From Omnitrophica bacterium RBG_13_46_9 (lineage in GTDB: Bacteria; Omnitrophota; Gorgyraeia; JABMRN01; RBG-13-46-9), in the NCBI GenBank assembly GCA_001804045.1, contig MHFD01000016.1:41311-51944 (forward strand): a stretch of DNA of 10,634 bases, given 5' to 3'. Of this stretch, positions 1-6,860 are shown one piece after another. Numbering within the stretch: position 1 is the first letter of the stretch; each line of letters begins with the position of its first letter. The notes beneath the pieces were generated by a model. The model searched no databases and had not been told where the DNA came from. It was given only the letters and a program-made list of their open reading frames with translations. Both the position numbers and the translations under genes were made by a program.

Positions 1-466
1 TCGTGGTGGAGGCCCCTACAGGCGTAGCGCTTGAGCGCTGTATGCCGGTGTTCATATAGCCCTCATTGTCATAGCAGACATAAACAAAATTATGCCCCCT
101 TTCCAACGCGCCCGACAGCGATTGAAGGCCTATATCATATGTGCCTCCGTCGCCCCCAAAGGCGACAAACTTGATATCCTTTTCGATTTTTCCTTTTTTC
201 TTAAGAGCCCTGTAAGCCGTCTCCACGCCACTTATTGTTGCAGCCACATTTTCAAACGCGTTGTGAATAAAAGGTATATTCCACGCTGTATAAGGATATA
301 TGGTCGTAGCTACTTCTAAACAACCCGTAGCTGCTCCGGCAACAACGGGTGATGTCGTTCCCATCAGAATTTGCCTGATAGCGATAGAAGCCCCGCATCC
401 TGCGCAAAGCCTATGACCTGATGTAAGTTTCTCCGGGATCTTAGCCAGCTCTTTTATATTCGCCAT
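1..466 (-). CDS. porB: Pyruvate:ferredoxin oxidoreductase beta subunit (partial, 3' end beyond window)
   Basis: This is the thiamine-pyrophosphate (TPP) and Fe-S subunit of a cytoplasmic 2-oxoacid:ferredoxin oxidoreductase, which oxidises pyruvate and CoA to acetyl-CoA and CO2 while reducing ferredoxin. The first 155 residues are visible. They include C21-x-x-C24 and C49, probable ligands of the beta-subunit [4Fe-4S] cluster. The TPP/Mg motif GGDGGTYDIG is at 104-113, and NEGYMNTGIQRS at 134-145 is typical of pyruvate-type enzymes. The ATG at 464-466 lies 14 bases after the porA stop and has no strong Shine-Dalgarno (SD) sequence, which suggests translational coupling. It is last of porG-porD-porA-porB as far as the window shows. 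Pyruvate is the likeliest substrate; a related 2-oxoacid cannot be excluded. Confidence 0.9.
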   Translation of the reverse strand, partial: MANIKELAKIPEKLTSGHRLCAGCGASIAIRQILMGTTSPVVAGAATGCLEVATTIYPYTAWNIPFIHNAFENVAATISGVETAYRALKKKGKIEKDIKFVAFGGDGGTYDIGLQSLSGALERGHNFVYVCYDNEGYMNTGIQRSSATPVGASTT

Positions 467-480
467 TTTAAAGTTTAGCG

Positions 481-1668
481 CTACTCCCTGACGCCTAAAT
501 AACTGATAAGCGACCTGATCTTCCTTGTCTTCTTGATCTCTTCCAGTTCTTTATACACCTTTTTTATATCCGCTGGGAAAATATCCCTGCCGCCAAGGCC
601 AAAAACATAGTTTACGGCTAAGGGCCTTCTGTCCGATTCATATAAGGCCGACTTGATTTCGTTGAATAACGGCCCTCCCAATGTAGAAAAAGACTCGCTT
701 CTATCCAAAATAGCCACCGCCTTTAAATTTGAAAGCGACTTCATGATCCTCTCTTTCGGAAATGGCCTGAAAAACCTGGGCTTAAGGAGTCCTACCTTCA
801 TGCCTTCTTTCCTCAACTCATCAACCACTACCCTTGTGGTCCCCGCAGTTGAACTCAAAACGACAATCGCCGTTTCGGCGTCATCCAGCCGATAGCCTTC
901 GACTAAATCATGGGACCTGCCGAATGTCTTGTTAAATTCATCCAAAATTTCCGGGATCGTATTTAAAGCGTTTCCCATCGCTTCTACCTGCTGACGTTTA
1001 TGCTCAAAATAGAAATCCTGCAAATCCAACGGGCCGTATGTCACAGGGTTCTCCACGTCGAGAAGGCTGTGTTCCCGTTTATACTCGCCGATGAACTGCT
1101 TGACCTTGTCATCAGGGAATAAATCTATACCCTCTACGGCGTGGCTTGTTATAAAGCCATCCTGGCATACCATGACAGGAAGCATGATATTCTTGTGTTC
1201 GGCTATTCTCACTGCGACAATCGCGTTCTCATATGCCTCCTGGCCGTTTTCGGAATAGACCTGAATCCAGCCCGAATCCCTCGCCCCCATGGTGTCGGAG
1301 TGATCGCAATGTATGTTAATCGGACCCGATAAAGCCCTGTTCACCACAGGCATGACAATAGGCAGCCTCAAAGAGGCAGCTATATAAACAACTTCCCACA
1401 TCAGCGCCAGCCCGTTTGCGGACGTCGCTGTCATGGTACGGGCGCCGCTTGCGGAAGAACCGACACATGCGCTCATGGCGCTATGTTCGGATTCGACAGG
1501 GATCATCTCCGTTTTTACCTTGCCATCTGCCACAAGCTGAGAAAAACCCATCACAATCTCAGTTTGCGGGGTAATGGGATAAGCCGCGACTACATCGGGC
1601 TCGATCTGCCTCATCGCCTCGGTTATTGCCTGATCGCCCGTTAAGGCTGTTAAATTTTTTTTTGCCAT
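481..1668 (-). CDS. porA: Pyruvate:ferredoxin oxidoreductase alpha subunit
   Basis: This subunit pairs with PorB to form the pyruvate- and TPP-binding heart of the enzyme. From the ATG at 1666-1668 it is 395 residues, normal for the separate alpha subunits. PITPQT is at 31-36, VESEHSAM at 58-65, the conserved ATSANGLALM at 81-90 and HCDHSDTMGARD at 120-131. The C-terminal third, with its FFRPFP and GLGGRDI segments, matches the second, transketolase-C-like domain. An in-frame ATG at 1690-1692 would add eight residues, but it abuts the heptad repeat and has no SD. The chosen start is preceded by a purine-rich GAGAAAGAGAAG. Codons 2-5 contain a run of nine A (1655-1663), a tract prone to slippage. 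Confidence 0.92.
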   Translation of the reverse strand: MAKKNLTALTGDQAITEAMRQIEPDVVAAYPITPQTEIVMGFSQLVADGKVKTEMIPVESEHSAMSACVGSSASGARTMTATSANGLALMWEVVYIAASLRLPIVMPVVNRALSGPINIHCDHSDTMGARDSGWIQVYSENGQEAYENAIVAVRIAEHKNIMLPVMVCQDGFITSHAVEGIDLFPDDKVKQFIGEYKREHSLLDVENPVTYGPLDLQDFYFEHKRQQVEAMGNALNTIPEILDEFNKTFGRSHDLVEGYRLDDAETAIVVLSSTAGTTRVVVDELRKEGMKVGLLKPRFFRPFPKERIMKSLSNLKAVAILDRSESFSTLGGPLFNEIKSALYESDRRPLAVNYVFGLGGRDIFPADIKKVYKELEEIKKTRKIRSLISYLGVRE

Positions 1669-1698
1669 CTTCTCTTTCTCTTGCACTTTCATATTCGG

Positions 1699-1804
1699 CT
1701 ATCGGCTGTCAGCTATCAGCTCTCAGTCATCAGCTGTCAGCTTTCAGTCATCAGCTTTCAGTTTAAATTTATATCTGAAGACTGATGACTGAGAGCTGAT
1801 AGCT
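1699..1804. repeat. Inverted heptanucleotide repeat array between porD and porA
   Basis: On the + strand, 1699-1761 is exactly nine tandem 7-mers of the type CTNTCAG/TCATCAG. After a 13-base AT-rich spacer (1762-1774), 1775-1802 is four 7-mers in the opposite orientation (CTGANAG/CTGATGA). A 23-bp perfect inverted match joins 1711-1733 to 1782-1804. A shorter competing match joins 1744-1761 to 1775-1792, with a small mismatch. The array fills the gap between the porD stop (1807) and the porA start, so it is probably transcribed within the por operon. Similar heptad repeats may occur elsewhere in this genome, but one window cannot show that. Confidence 0.9.
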
Positions 1805-1806
1805 TG

Positions 1807-2088
1807 CTACTCCTTCTCCATCTTGATGCACTTCACAGGGCATATACTCGCGCATATCCCGCATCCCTTACAATAGTCGTAGTCAAATTCTGCCATCTTC
1901 CCGTCTTTTACAATGACGGACGAATCCGGGCAATATATCCAGCACTGAAGGCAATTTATACATTTCGTCTTATCCACAACAGGTTTAAATGTCCTCCACG
2001 AGCCTGTCTTATATTCCCTGGCGGTACCGCCCCTGTCTATCAGCCCTCCTATAGGAATCTCTTTCCAGCCCTTTTCTTTCCCTGCCAT
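1807..2088 (-). CDS. porD: Pyruvate:ferredoxin oxidoreductase delta subunit, 2[4Fe-4S] ferredoxin type
   Basis: This 93-residue subunit should carry electrons from the TPP site and internal cluster to external ferredoxin. It has two bacterial-ferredoxin cluster motifs: C43, C46, C49 and C53 (CINCLQCWIYCP), and C73, C76, C79 and C83 (CKGCGICASICP), followed by C87. The N-terminal 40 residues, with WKEIPIGG and GSWRTFKP, match the usual extension of PorD before its first cluster. The ATG follows AAGGA by four bases. It lies 47 bases after porG, and its stop is three bases from the inverted repeat. The order gamma-delta-alpha-beta is the classical one for four-subunit enzymes. Confidence 0.93.
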   Translation of the reverse strand: MAGKEKGWKEIPIGGLIDRGGTAREYKTGSWRTFKPVVDKTKCINCLQCWIYCPDSSVIVKDGKMAEFDYDYCKGCGICASICPVKCIKMEKE

Positions 2089-2135
2089 ACTATCCTTATA
2101 AAATTTCTATTTATAAATCAGGATCATTCCTGCTA

Positions 2136-2708
2136 TTACCCTAACTGCGTCTCTTCAAAAGCCCTTTTTATTGCCTTTATATTAGCCTCTGTTTTTTCTT
2201 CGCCTATCTTTTTTAGAAACTTTTTTCTTACCTCATTCTCAAGCACCTCACGCGGAACAATGGGCCTGACCCTCAATAATGCGCCGAGCATCGGCGTATT
2301 CGGCATGCTAATCCCCAGTGTCTCCAGTGAAATTTTTGTTGCATCACAGACGGCTATTTTTCCTTTTTTATAATTTGTCTTCCGGCGTATAAAATCAACA
2401 CTCTCCGATGTATTTACGATTAAAAAGCCGTCATCGCCAAGGCCCTCCGTGACATCCACGGCCTCCAGCAGCGTATGGTCTATTACAACGACACCGTCGG
2501 GATTCGTAACGCCGGAATGGGTGTCTATCCTGCCGTCACTTATCCTTGTGTAGGCACGCACGGGAGCGCCGGCCCTTTCGGGACCATATTCGGGAAAAGC
2601 CTGTATAGACTTACCCATATCCAAAGCCGCTTCAGCCAAAAATTGGGCCGCTGTTTTAGCGCCCTGGCCTCCCCGGCCATGCCATCTTATTTCCAGTATA
2701 TCCTTCAT
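2136..2708 (-). CDS. porG: Pyruvate:ferredoxin oxidoreductase gamma subunit
   Basis: This 190-residue protein belongs to the catalytic-domain-gamma family of 2-oxoacid:acceptor oxidoreductases, thought to contribute to CoA binding. It begins with IRWHGRGGQGAKTAA (the glycine-rich motif at residues 11-17) and has PEYGPERAGAP at 39-49, both diagnostic. Later come VVVIDHTLL and SMPNTPMLGALLR, also typical, and the length is normal. It starts 22 bases after the stop of the upstream membrane protein with only a weak SD, so the two genes are probably cotranscribed. A related VOR or KOR gamma chain would look similar; the PorB motifs favour pyruvate. Confidence 0.92.
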   Translation of the reverse strand: MKDILEIRWHGRGGQGAKTAAQFLAEAALDMGKSIQAFPEYGPERAGAPVRAYTRISDGRIDTHSGVTNPDGVVVIDHTLLEAVDVTEGLGDDGFLIVNTSESVDFIRRKTNYKKGKIAVCDATKISLETLGISMPNTPMLGALLRVRPIVPREVLENEVRKKFLKKIGEEKTEANIKAIKRAFEETQLG

Positions 2709-2730
2709 TCTTATTGTTTTGTGTCTTATC

Positions 2731-3516
2731 CTAAGCAGAGGAGCTCTGAAGATCTTCGGCTTCTGTAGTCAATCTTAAGTAAAAGCCCATCAGAGCCAAC
2801 ATCATGACGATAGGAATGTATGCTTGAATAGCGCTATTGACAATGGTTATTATAACTTGGGTTACCTTAAAAGGCAGCGGAACAGTGATAAGACCGATTA
2901 TAAATCCTACCACTAATGAGATAAAAATACTTATTACAAGTAGCAGAACGAAAAGAAGCAAGGTCCTCCAGAAAGAATTCCAGCTGGTCCTGACACCTTT
3001 TTTAAGCGCTTGTATGACACTGTTTTCATCGGCGACAATCGAATAAATAGGATACAGAAGCAACACGATAGCCATGACCGCTACAATCAGCACTATTGTG
3101 CCGACAATGGCTTTCGTAAAATTATTATTGGCGATGGCGAGAATGCCGCTTCCGGCTAAAGCCAGCAGAAGCACGACTGCTATGGCTATCAGGATATATA
3201 TCAGCAAAAGGCCCAGAATCCTCATATAATACTTTTTCCCATACATCACGAAATTAGACATGTTATGGGACCCTCTCTTGAGAATATCTCTTGCCAGACC
3301 CAATGTCCCTCCCTGCAAAAAGATAAAGATAACAAAGAACACCACGCTTAGGGCAAATGAAAGCGCTGCAACGCCGGGTTTTTGTGCGTTTTCCGTGCCT
3401 GCCATCGGCAGGCTTATAAGACCCATGATAACATTGAGAACGAAAAATATTAACGCTACCCTTAGAAGTTTTACGCTTTGTGAAAAGCCGTTTTTAATAG
3501 CCTCGCCTATACTCAT
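2731..3516 (-). CDS. Six-helix integral membrane protein of unknown function
   Basis: This 261-residue protein is very hydrophobic. Likely membrane segments are at about 17-37, 50-68, 98-127, 135-160, 184-211 and 220-246. Between helices are basic amphipathic stretches (LARDILKRGSHNMSNF; SVIQALKKGVRTSWNSFWRT). This layout resembles the loosely defined bacterial membrane families with repeated 'xALkkgwxxfxrnf' segments, such as DUF975-like or DUF7847-like proteins; I cannot choose between them. The ATG follows a strong AAGGGGG by about six bases. The stop is 22 bases from porG, so the gene probably heads the por transcript. No catalytic residues stand out. A role linked to pyruvate oxidation would be inference from position only. 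Confidence 0.85.
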   Translation of the reverse strand: MSIGEAIKNGFSQSVKLLRVALIFFVLNVIMGLISLPMAGTENAQKPGVAALSFALSVVFFVIFIFLQGGTLGLARDILKRGSHNMSNFVMYGKKYYMRILGLLLIYILIAIAVVLLLALAGSGILAIANNNFTKAIVGTIVLIVAVMAIVLLLYPIYSIVADENSVIQALKKGVRTSWNSFWRTLLLFVLLLVISIFISLVVGFIIGLITVPLPFKVTQVIITIVNSAIQAYIPIVMMLALMGFYLRLTTEAEDLQSSSA

Positions 3517-3579
3517 TTCATCCCCCTTTTGTTAAATCCATATATCCTGTATGCCGGACCCGCTTGAATACTTACTATC

Positions 3580-3662
3580 ATTTACACTATTATAAAAATA
3601 GCGTAACTAATGCTATCTACGCGGGTAATGACTTTATTTAATTTACACTATAATCAAATAGC
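3580..3662 (-). repeat. Pair of AT-rich direct repeats between recR and the membrane-protein/por operon
   Basis: Read on the minus strand, 3662-3641 and 3602-3580 are two near-identical 22/23-base copies. Both begin GCTATTT and end ATAGTGTAAAT, with only the middle differing. They are 60 bases apart. The upstream copy overlaps the -35/-10 spacer of the proposed promoter; the downstream copy contains a TATAAT (3594-3589). They could be a duplicated promoter element or a pair of regulator half-sites. Confidence 0.6.
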
Positions 3663-3668
3663 TGTCAA
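3640..3668 (-). promoter_or_regulatory. Candidate sigma-70-type promoter for the membrane protein-porGDAB operon
   Basis: On the minus strand, TTGACA (3668-3663) is followed after 17 bases by TAAATT (3645-3640). The -35 begins two bases after the recR stop. Transcription would start near 3633, giving a leader of about 115 bases. An alternative -10, TATAAT, at 3594-3589 has no good -35 at normal spacing. Confidence 0.4.
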
Positions 3669-3669
3669 G

Positions 3670-4269
3670 CTAAACTTCTTTCTTTCCCTCGAATGCCTTA
3701 TACAGTGTGGCCTGATCTGCGTATTCCAGGTTTGTGCCCGCAGGCATTCCGGAGGCGATCCTGTATAATCTTATACCTAAAGGCTTAAGCACTTTGATGA
3801 GGTAAAGCGCTGTCGTCTCGCCTTCGGTATCCGAATCGGTCGCGATTATGACTTCCTTCACCCCGCCTCTTTTAATTTTTTTTATCAATTCGTCTATTTT
3901 TAAATCCTTAGGCCCTACCCCGTCCAAAGGCGAAAGCGCCCCAAGCAACACATGATACACGCCGGTAAAATACCCCATCTTCTCTATGGAAATCACATCG
4001 CTGGGTCTCTCCACAACACAGAGAAGCCCTTTGTCCCTGTTTTCATTGCTGCATATATCGCAAAGCTCGCGGTCGCTCAAGTTATTGCAAATCCTGCAAA
4101 ACTTCACGGTATCTTTGATTCTCATTATGGCTTCTGAAAGCTTTTTTGCTTCTTCGGCCGGCCTTGTCAGAATAAAAAAGGCAAGCCGCTGGGCTGATTT
4201 CGGGCCTATGCCGGGCATTTTACTGAATTCAGCTATCAGAGTTCTCATTGAATCCGGCAGGCCTTTCAT
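3670..4269 (-). CDS. recR: Recombination protein RecR
   Basis: RecR acts with RecO (and RecF) to load RecA onto gapped or SSB-coated DNA. The 199-residue length is normal. In order it shows a helix-hairpin-helix with MPGIGPKSAQRLAF at 18-31, a zinc finger with C58, C61, C70 and C73, and a Toprim domain from about 82. The Toprim domain carries E87 (VVERPSDV), TDSDTEGE at 144-151, and the closing motif GMPAGTNLEYAD at 174-185. The ATG is preceded by AAGGAG seven bases away. It follows dnaX by 56 bases, presumably in the same transcript. The small ybaB/ebfC gene common between these two genes is absent here. Confidence 0.96.
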   Translation of the reverse strand: MKGLPDSMRTLIAEFSKMPGIGPKSAQRLAFFILTRPAEEAKKLSEAIMRIKDTVKFCRICNNLSDRELCDICSNENRDKGLLCVVERPSDVISIEKMGYFTGVYHVLLGALSPLDGVGPKDLKIDELIKKIKRGGVKEVIIATDSDTEGETTALYLIKVLKPLGIRLYRIASGMPAGTNLEYADQATLYKAFEGKKEV

Positions 4270-4325
4270 CTTCCGACTCCTTAACGAACCCCGTAGGCAA
4301 TCCTGACGACGACCCGAAGCATAGC

Positions 4326-6107
4326 CTATTTCTTCTCGGGGTTACCCATTTTATCTATACCTATTATTCGCCCCTCAAACATATCGAGCGCCGATTCTAT
4401 TATGGGCTCGATTCCATTTGTGTTGTCCTGCATAATATCTTCTATTTCGTTTTCCTCAGGACCCATCGCCCCGGCTTCCTGATTGACCTCATTTTCCATG
4501 CTTTCGATCTTTAAAAAGATATTCTCTCCCGTAATATTCCGGATGACTTCTTCTACGAAACGTCTGTTTGTATCCTTATCCACCGTCTCTTTATGCAAAG
4601 AATCACCCCTTTCGAACCCCAGCACAAGGATGCCGTCTTTCACCTTGACCAACTGCGCCTCGGCAAGAAATGTTGCTATGGACATCTTTTTGCTTTTTAT
4701 GAAGTTCAGGATACTGGGCCAGGAACTTCTTATCTTCTGTAAAAGCAGTATGTCCTTCTCCGCGGCGATCTCACCTTTTACCGGCGCAGGCAATCCCGCC
4801 GTTTCCGCGGTCCCTTCAGGGCTTTCGGTTAGATCCGAAGCATCGCGCGTCTCCGGCTGCCATGAACTAATATTACCTTTCCCGGCTCCGCCGGATCCGG
4901 TCTCGCCTTCGGCATCATTGTAAAACGGAGGATCGGCTGCGGCTGTAAACGACCTTTTTTTCAGCCCCTCTTCCAGCAGCGAGAGCTTATCCAAAATCTC
5001 CCTGACAGAAGTGAGCTTCTCTCTATCTGTCAATTTAATAAGCGAGATCTCCAGGGGGATCTTGTCTAAACTTGTTTTCTTGATAAGGTCTATGGCGGCG
5101 GATAGAGTGTATGTAATATACAGGATCTCATCGAGCGAAAAATGCTGGCTCTGTTCCTGCAGCTTATAGCAATCCTCTTCGGCAAGAGCCACGAATACCC
5201 TATTCTTGTCCCTGGCTATCTTCGAGACCATCAGATTTCTGAAATGACCCATAATGCCCGAGGCGATGAAGACAGGGTCCTTTCCGCCGTTTATAAGTTC
5301 GTCAACAAGAGAAAGGAGCCTCTCTTTTTCGTTATTGAGGATGCAATTGGCGATGTCAAAAAGTATATCCTGTTCCAATAAACCAAAAATCCTTGTGACA
5401 TCATCTGTTTTGACCTTGCCTTTCGCGAACGAGAGAAGTTGGTCAAGTATCACTTCCGCGTCCCTTAAGCTTCCATCAGCTGCTTTCGCGATTAAGAATA
5501 CCACCTCATCGCCTAAGTCAAGCTTCTCCTTTTTTCTTACATCATCCAGTTTCTTGGAGATATCCTGGACCGGGATTTTCCTGAAATCAAAGCGCTGGCA
5601 TCTGGAAATGACGGTAGGCAAGACTTTGTATGGCCTGGTAGTCGCAAAAATAAATTTTACATGCATGGGCGGCTCTTCCAGGGTCTTAAGGAGCGCGTTA
5701 AACGCCTCCTGGGTAAGCATGTGAACCTCATCGATGATGTATATCCTGAACTTGCCATGCACAGAGGCAAATTTGATATTCTCTTTTAAATTCCTTATCT
5801 CATCTATGCCCCTATTGGAAGCGCCGTCGATCTCTATGACATCCATGCTTATGCCCTGAGAGATCTCGTTGCATGAGGTACATTTGTTACATGGCGTAGA
5901 GGTCGGTCCTTTTTCACAATTCAGGCTTTTTGCCAGAATCCTGGCGGTCGAAGTTTTGCCGACTCCGCGGGGACCGGTAAATAGGTAAGCGTGCGCCACC
6001 CTGTCCATACCGATGGCGTTCTTAAGGGTAGTGGAGACATGTTCCTGGCCTATGATCTCATCAAACGTCTGTGGCCTGTATTTTCGCGCTAAAGGCAAAT
6101 ATAACAT
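4326..6107 (-). CDS. dnaX: DNA polymerase III subunit gamma/tau
   Basis: This is the clamp-loader ATPase that loads the sliding clamp and couples polymerase to helicase. It has 593 residues. The AAA+ core shows Walker A GPRGVGKTS at 45-53, zinc-module cysteines C64, C73, C76 and C79, Walker B IIDEVHML at 124-131, the SRC arginine-finger motif at 168-170, and sensor 2 GSLRDAE at 212-218. The clamp-loader helical domain runs to about 380. A Gly/Ser/Glu-rich linker (about 386-450) leads to a tau-type C-terminal domain (about 455-535) and a final ESALDMFEGRII segment like those of other DnaX tails. The ATG follows AAGGTG by seven bases. Codons 383-385 lie in a seven-A run (4955-4961), at the core/linker junction. 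Confidence 0.97.
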   Translation of the reverse strand: MLYLPLARKYRPQTFDEIIGQEHVSTTLKNAIGMDRVAHAYLFTGPRGVGKTSTARILAKSLNCEKGPTSTPCNKCTSCNEISQGISMDVIEIDGASNRGIDEIRNLKENIKFASVHGKFRIYIIDEVHMLTQEAFNALLKTLEEPPMHVKFIFATTRPYKVLPTVISRCQRFDFRKIPVQDISKKLDDVRKKEKLDLGDEVVFLIAKAADGSLRDAEVILDQLLSFAKGKVKTDDVTRIFGLLEQDILFDIANCILNNEKERLLSLVDELINGGKDPVFIASGIMGHFRNLMVSKIARDKNRVFVALAEEDCYKLQEQSQHFSLDEILYITYTLSAAIDLIKKTSLDKIPLEISLIKLTDREKLTSVREILDKLSLLEEGLKKRSFTAAADPPFYNDAEGETGSGGAGKGNISSWQPETRDASDLTESPEGTAETAGLPAPVKGEIAAEKDILLLQKIRSSWPSILNFIKSKKMSIATFLAEAQLVKVKDGILVLGFERGDSLHKETVDKDTNRRFVEEVIRNITGENIFLKIESMENEVNQEAGAMGPEENEIEDIMQDNTNGIEPIIESALDMFEGRIIGIDKMGNPEKK

Positions 6108-6142
6108 GCGATATCACCTTGGTAACAAGTTCAGGGGATACT

Positions 6143-6171
6143 AATATAACACAAGCATTTTTAATTCTCAA
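6143..6171 (-). promoter_or_regulatory. Sigma-70-type promoter for dnaX-recR
   Basis: On the minus strand, TTGAGA (6171-6166), a 17-base spacer and TATATT (6148-6143) give one mismatch to consensus in each hexamer. The start would be near 6136, leaving a leader of about 28 bases that holds the dnaX ribosome binding site. Confidence 0.55.
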
Positions 6172-6381
6172 GTAAATTCCGGGCGCGCGCAGAGCTCGTC
6201 TTTCACGCTATTTCTTCTGCGAAAACCCTTGGATTGCGGCGTCTGACGGGTATCCTGCCAGTGGTCAGCGCATGACAAAATATACGAAGCGATAATGGCT
6301 GGTTTTTAGCGGCCTGGGGCGGGCTTTATTTTTCTGTCTAAGAAGCGCTGTCTTCCGCATACAGAGACACTTGGCGGATTT
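6172..6381. other. Gene-free spacer downstream of the BamE-like gene
   Basis: I see no coding sequence with a plausible start on either strand. A possible hairpin pairs 6239-6247 with 6264-6271 (GCG plus CTGAC against GTCAG plus CGC, one bulged T). It is not followed by a T-run on either strand, so it is not a convincing intrinsic terminator. Confidence 0.4.
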
Positions 6382-6762
6382 TTATTGGTTCATAATCTTT
6401 ATTCCGCATAAGTTTTTATCTTTGTCAAAAAACAGATATATTTTTATTCCGCTAAACCAGGAGGAGGAGGCGGGTTTGTATACCCACTTCTCCGCGTAGT
6501 CTTCATCCTTAAGCATGATAATCGGCTCGCCATATTTTTTTGCTACTGATTCCTGTGAATCGCCTTTTCTGATCTGTCCTGATTCTACCGCATTTCTTAT
6601 TTCCTCAAAACGCTCGGTCTCTTCGTTCTCCGCCTTTAGCATCTCCTCCTGGCTTTTCCCTACCTCGATAAGCGCAGATAAACCATCGGCATAACAGCTG
6701 ATTGCTGACACCTGCATAAAAAACGTGAGCACTACCCCGGAATATATGGCATATCTTCTCAT
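6382..6762 (-). CDS. Small exported protein with a BamE/SmpA-like domain
   Basis: This 126-residue protein has an N-terminal Sec signal (RR, hydrophobic 8-22, possible cleavage after CYA at 25). A charged helical stretch (about 33-60, rich in E and K) follows. The C-terminal part from about 64 reads IRKGDSQESVAKKYGEP, then EKWVYKP, then KIYLFFDKDKNLCGIKI. That succession ('G-s-xx-V-xx-lG-P', 'W-Y', 'l-FD-xx-L-xx-I') is the layout of the SmpA/OmlA/BamE fold of small periplasmic or outer-membrane proteins. A cysteine at 23 lacks a canonical lipobox, so a lipoprotein is less likely. GGAGAGG precedes the ATG closely. The gene follows the broken nitroreductase by 98 bases. Role in this organism unknown. 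Confidence 0.75.
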   Translation of the reverse strand: MRRYAIYSGVVLTFFMQVSAISCYADGLSALIEVGKSQEEMLKAENEETERFEEIRNAVESGQIRKGDSQESVAKKYGEPIIMLKDEDYAEKWVYKPASSSWFSGIKIYLFFDKDKNLCGIKIMNQ

Positions 6763-6810
6763 CTTCCTCTCCTTTTGGTCGGGGAACTTCCGGACATCAT
6801 CAAATTGCGC

Positions 6811-6841
6811 ATAATGAAATCCGGGGAAACATCCGTGTCAA
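6811..6841 (-). promoter_or_regulatory. Possible weak promoter for the BamE-like gene
   Basis: On the minus strand, a perfect TTGACA (6841-6836) is followed after 19 bases by CATTAT (6816-6811). The spacer is longer than optimal and the -10 is imperfect. It lies in the 98-base gap after the nitroreductase remnant. Confidence 0.25.
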
Positions 6842-6860
6842 CGCGGCTAACCGAACCTAT

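Noticed and set aside
1804..2373. A 189-codon open frame on the + strand
   Set aside because: It lies antisense across porD and porG, which have unmistakable family motifs. The frame is a by-product of their codon use, and it has no ribosome binding site.
3580..3622. A possible intrinsic terminator for dnaX-recR (ATAGC/GCTAT stem then TTTT)
   Set aside because: The stem is only five base pairs, AT-rich, with a nine-base loop, and it competes with a GCGTA/TACGC pairing. It is too weak to call.
5254..5724. A 156-codon open frame on the + strand
   Set aside because: It is antisense to the well-conserved part of dnaX and resembles no protein.
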